Shown here one piece after another: positions 61,339-64,000 of a stretch of 64,000 nt of DNA. A program made the position numbers and the translations under genes. The stretch is from contig DASSTS010000044.1 of the NCBI GenBank assembly GCA_035707805.1, positions 1 to 64,000 on the forward strand, in the 5' to 3' direction. The notes beneath the pieces are model-generated. The model ran no database searches and was not told the origin of the DNA. It worked only from the letters and a program-made list of their open reading frames with translations. Positions within the stretch are counted from its first letter, which is position 1. Every line of letters starts with the position of its first letter. This DNA is from Castellaniella sp035707805 (GTDB lineage: Bacteria > Pseudomonadota > Gammaproteobacteria > Burkholderiales > Burkholderiaceae_B).

Positions 61339-63486
61339 ATGGACCTGAACGAGAGCCAGCGCCAGGCCGTGCACTACCTGGACGGCCCCTGCCTGGTGCT
61401 CGCGGGGGCGGGCAGCGGCAAGACGCGCGTGATCACCCGGAAAATGGCCTATCTGCTGCGGGAATGCGGCTATCAGGCGCGCCACGTGGTGGCCCTGACC
61501 TTCACCAACAAGGCGGCGCGGGAGATGAACGAGCGGGTGCGCACGCTGGTCGAGGCCCGGCTGCTGCGCGGCCTGACGGTGGGGACCTTCCATTCCCTGG
61601 GCCTGCGATTCCTGCGTGAGGAATACGCCGCCCTGGGCCTGAAGCGCGGCTTTTCCATCCTGGACGCCACGGACGCCCAGGGCATCATCCAGGAACTGCT
61701 GGCGACGACCGACCGCGCCCGCCTGCGCGCCGTCCAGCAGACGATTTCCCTGTGGAAGAATGCGCAGCTGGATCCGGACGCGGCCGCCCGGGTGGCCATG
61801 GGCCCCGACGAGGCCGAGGCCGTGCGCGTCTACCGCAGCTACGAGGCCACCCTGCGGGCCTACCAGTCCGTCGATTTCGACGACCTGATCCGGTTGCCGG
61901 CCAAGCTGCTGCAGGACGACGAAACCGTGTGCCAGCGCTGGCAGGCCCGGGTGCAGTACCTGCTGGTGGATGAATACCAGGACACCAATGCCTGCCAGTA
62001 CCAGTTGGTGCGCCTCTTGTGCGGCGACCGGGCCATGTTCACCGCGGTGGGCGACGACGACCAGGCCATCTATGCCTGGCGCGGCGCCACGGTCGAGAAC
62101 CTGGCGCAGCTGGAACGCGACTACCCGAGGCTGCGGCTCATCAAGCTGGAACAGAACTACCGTTCGGTGCAGCGCATCCTGCAGGCGGCCAACCAGGTGA
62201 TCGGCCACAATCCCAAGACCTTCGACAAGACCTTGTGGTCGGATCTGGGAATGGGCGATCCCATCGGCGTCACGCCCATGGACACCGACCTGATCGAGGC
62301 CGAATCCATCGCCATGCGCCTGTCGGCCGCCCGGTTCGAGCGCCAGGCGCAGTGGAAGGATTTTGCCGTCCTGTACCGGGGCAACCACCAGGCGCGGATC
62401 ATGGAGCAGGCCTTGCGCACGCTGCGCATCCCCTACACGGTTTCTGGCGGACAGAGTTTTTTCGACAAGGCCGAGATCCGCGACGTGCTGGCCTGGCTGC
62501 GCCTGATCGCCAACGAGGACGAAGATCCCGCCTTCATCCGCGCCGCGACGACGCCGCGGCGCGGCATCGGGCAGGGCACCCTGCAGGCGCTGGGCGCCGA
62601 GGCGGCCCGTCAGGGCGTTTCCCTGTTCGCCGTGGCCTCGGAGGCGACCGAGGCGCTGCTGCCGACCGCCCGCCAGCGCGAGGCCGTGCTGTCCTTCACG
62701 CATCTGATCCGGCACTTTCAGGCGCGGGCGGACCGGCGCGGCGGCGCGGTGCCGCCCTTGCCGGGCGCCGCCGTCCAGGGCGACCTGCTGGCCTTCGATC
62801 CCGATCCGCCCGCCGCCGGACCGTCGCCCGCGCCGGCGGGGCTGGACGGCGCCGCCGTGGGCATCGACGGCCTGCGGGGCGACGATGCCGCCCGCGTCCT
62901 GGACGATCTGCTGGCCGCCATGAATTACGAGCGCCATCTGTACGACACCCTCGACGAGCGCCAGGCCCAGACCCGCTGGACCAATGTGATCGAGCTGCTG
63001 GAGTGGCTCAAGCGCAAGGCCGACGAGGACGACCTGACCCTGCTGGAACTGGTCCAGCACGTGGCGCTGGTCACCATGCTCGAACGCTCCGACGACGAGG
63101 AGCCCGATGCCGTGAAACTGTCGACCCTGCATGCGTCCAAGGGGCTGGAGTTCCCGCACGTCTACCTGATCGGCGTGGAGGAAGGCCTGCTGCCGCACCG
63201 CGGCGGCGACGACGAGGGCGACGTCAGCGAGGCGGCCATGGCGGCCCGGGTGCGGCGCATCCAGGAAGAACGCCGGCTGATGTACGTGGGGATCACGCGG
63301 GCGCAGCGGACGCTGCAGATCAGCTGGTGCCGCAAGCGCCGTCGGGGCCGCGAGGACGTCCCCTGCGAGCCTTCGCGCTTCATTGCCGAGATGGGCCTGC
63401 AGACCCAGCCAGACCAGCCGGCGGCGGGTTCGGAAATGGATCCGGACCGGGCGCTCAGCAGCCTGAAGAACCTGCTCAGGCGATAA
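61339..63486 (+). CDS. rep: ATP-dependent DNA helicase Rep (UvrD/Rep family)
   Basis: Rep is a superfamily 1A 3'-5' helicase that helps forks past obstacles and works with PriA pathways. The 715-residue protein begins MDLNESQRQAVHYLDGPCLV. Walker A is LAGAGSGKTRVITRK, motif Ia TFTNKAAREM, motif II YLLVDEYQDTNACQYQL, motif III VGDDDQAIYAWRGA, and motif V-VI VKLSTLHASKGLEFPHVY and YVGITRAQRTL. A Gly/Pro-rich insert lies at about residues 472-515. Rep is preferred over UvrD by length, motif spacing and the priA-rep arrangement. Confidence 0.92.
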   Translation: MDLNESQRQAVHYLDGPCLVLAGAGSGKTRVITRKMAYLLRECGYQARHVVALTFTNKAAREMNERVRTLVEARLLRGLTVGTFHSLGLRFLREEYAALGLKRGFSILDATDAQGIIQELLATTDRARLRAVQQTISLWKNAQLDPDAAARVAMGPDEAEAVRVYRSYEATLRAYQSVDFDDLIRLPAKLLQDDETVCQRWQARVQYLLVDEYQDTNACQYQLVRLLCGDRAMFTAVGDDDQAIYAWRGATVENLAQLERDYPRLRLIKLEQNYRSVQRILQAANQVIGHNPKTFDKTLWSDLGMGDPIGVTPMDTDLIEAESIAMRLSAARFERQAQWKDFAVLYRGNHQARIMEQALRTLRIPYTVSGGQSFFDKAEIRDVLAWLRLIANEDEDPAFIRAATTPRRGIGQGTLQALGAEAARQGVSLFAVASEATEALLPTARQREAVLSFTHLIRHFQARADRRGGAVPPLPGAAVQGDLLAFDPDPPAAGPSPAPAGLDGAAVGIDGLRGDDAARVLDDLLAAMNYERHLYDTLDERQAQTRWTNVIELLEWLKRKADEDDLTLLELVQHVALVTMLERSDDEEPDAVKLSTLHASKGLEFPHVYLIGVEEGLLPHRGGDDEGDVSEAAMAARVRRIQEERRLMYVGITRAQRTLQISWCRKRRRGREDVPCEPSRFIAEMGLQTQPDQPAAGSEMDPDRALSSLKNLLRR

Positions 63487-63488
63487 AA

Positions 63489-63517
63489 AAGCCGCATCGT
63501 CCCGGACGATGCGGCTT
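63489..63517. terminator. Bidirectional terminator between rep and the small gene
   Basis: A perfect 13-bp stem (AAGCCGCATCGTC at 63489-63501 with 63505-63517) closes a three-base loop. On the minus strand it is followed by six T residues, so it is a strong terminator for the small gene at 63555-63782. On the plus strand it lies just past the rep stop with a weaker tail and may serve rep too. Confidence 0.9.
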
Positions 63518-63554
63518 CGCGTGCCAGCGCCCTTCGGGCGCGAGCCGGACTGGA

Positions 63555-63782
63555 TTACCAGTGCGCGCGGTTGTACAGCATGTTGCGTGCGCGCGCTTCG
63601 GCCTGGGCATTCAGGGCGGCCACCACCCCGCGGCCGACAGCCTTGGCCCCGCGGTTCAAGGCGCGGCCCACGGCGCGCAGGCCCTTCATCAGGGACAGGG
63701 GTTGCGATTCGTTCAGAATCGTATGGGCGTAGGCGCGTTCCAGCGCGTCGGACATCAGATTGGGGGCGTGAGCGTAGTTCAT
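63555..63782 (-). CDS. Small basic protein of unknown function (75 residues)
   Basis: I do not recognise this protein. It starts MNYAHAPNLMSDALERAYAH and has a basic, Ala- and Arg-rich second half (RAVGRALNRGAKAVGRGVVA, then LNAQAEARARNML) that looks like one amphipathic helix. There is no signal peptide or membrane segment. An AGGAG site seven bases before the ATG, its own strong terminator, and a TATACT -10 candidate behind two palindromic repeats argue that it is a real, regulated gene. The helix could bind nucleic acid or membrane, but nothing shows which. Confidence 0.75.
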   Translation of the reverse strand: MNYAHAPNLMSDALERAYAHTILNESQPLSLMKGLRAVGRALNRGAKAVGRGVVAALNAQAEARARNMLYNRAHW

Positions 63783-63828
63783 GACTGACTCCTGTTTCAG
63801 AAGCTTCAGATTTTCAACAAGGTCAGTA

Positions 63829-63866
63829 TAGGGTAAACCCTAGGATAAAGATAGGGGTAAACCCTA
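63829..63866 (-). promoter_or_regulatory. Two GGGTAAACCC palindromes upstream of the small gene
   Basis: TAGGGTAAACCCTA (63829-63842) has perfect 6-bp arms. A second copy, AGGGGTAAACCCTA (63853-63866), shares 12 of 14 bases and starts 24 bases away. On the minus strand the nearer copy abuts TATACT (63829 to 63824), a -10 candidate for the gene at 63782. Paired dyads at this place suggest a dimeric regulator, either a repressor or an activator replacing a poor -35. The remaining bases 63867-64000 hold no feature I can support. Confidence 0.65.
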
Positions 63867-64000
63867 ATCTTCCACTTAGGGGCGATTTCCGGGGAAAAGT
63901 GTGGTGGAAACCCCGACACGGCCGGACGAAAAGGCTGTGGCGCCGGACGGACGGCTGTGTCGGGTTCCCGGTGCGGCGCGCCCCGCGGCGATGCGCGGAT

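Overview
This GC-rich window reads like a chromosome segment of a betaproteobacterium, most likely of the Alcaligenaceae (Bordetella/Achromobacter-like). I infer this from the gene order (spc/alpha ribosomal genes, then cutA-dsbD; gltBD-mla-bolA-murA-his-hinT-tat; hemE-priA-rep) and from the protein sequences. No database was searched. I see no tRNA, rRNA, CRISPR array, prophage or intact insertion sequence.

Layout. (1) 1-6212, plus strand: end of the spc operon and the alpha operon (rplR' rpsE rpmD rplO secY infA rpmJ rpsM rpsK rpsD rpoA rplQ), closed by a clear terminator. (2) 6252-8733, plus: cutA and dsbD. (3) 8822-29860, minus: a long housekeeping array read from high to low coordinates: gltB gltD, mlaF mlaE mlaD mlaA mlaC, an ABC exporter pair, bolA, murA, hisG hisD hisB hisH hisA hisF hisI hisE, hinT, tatA tatB tatC. 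Many of these genes overlap by ATGA or by 8 bases. hisC and the STAS gene mlaB are absent from it. (4) 30156-48194: a complete-looking catecholate siderophore locus. (5) 48343-49712: a type II toxin-antitoxin pair with a perfect operator palindrome, and a degenerate REP/IS200-type transposase homologue. (6) 49818-53680: a beta-oxidation operon (HAD/ECH fusion plus thiolase) behind a 34-bp perfect palindrome carrying a PsrA-type core. (7) 53759-63782: pgi, an AGCS symporter, a receiver-like/Fis-HTH regulator without an AAA+ domain, hemE, a noncoding stretch with DnaA boxes, priA, rep and a small conserved-looking protein of unknown function.

How the siderophore locus works. EntC, EntB and EntA should convert chorismate to 2,3-dihydroxybenzoate. 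EntE activates it and loads it on a stand-alone aryl carrier protein. The one-module NRPS (C-A-T-TE) carries a serine code that matches E. coli EntF by my hand alignment, so the predicted product is enterobactin or a close relative. An Sfp-type transferase arms the carriers. Import uses a FepA-like receptor, a periplasmic binding protein, one FecCD permease and one ATPase. Two esterases could release iron. Good Fur boxes sit on the entE and receptor promoters. Unusual points are the split of EntB into two genes, a YncE-like beta-propeller lipoprotein inside the biosynthetic operon, and a decayed second YncE-like gene next to the receptor.

The most novel-looking features are the YncE-like protein in the siderophore operon, the DnaA-box/AT-rich stretch between hemE and priA, the split aryl carrier, the AAA+-less NtrC-like regulator, and the small terminal gene with paired GGGTAAACCC palindromes in its promoter.
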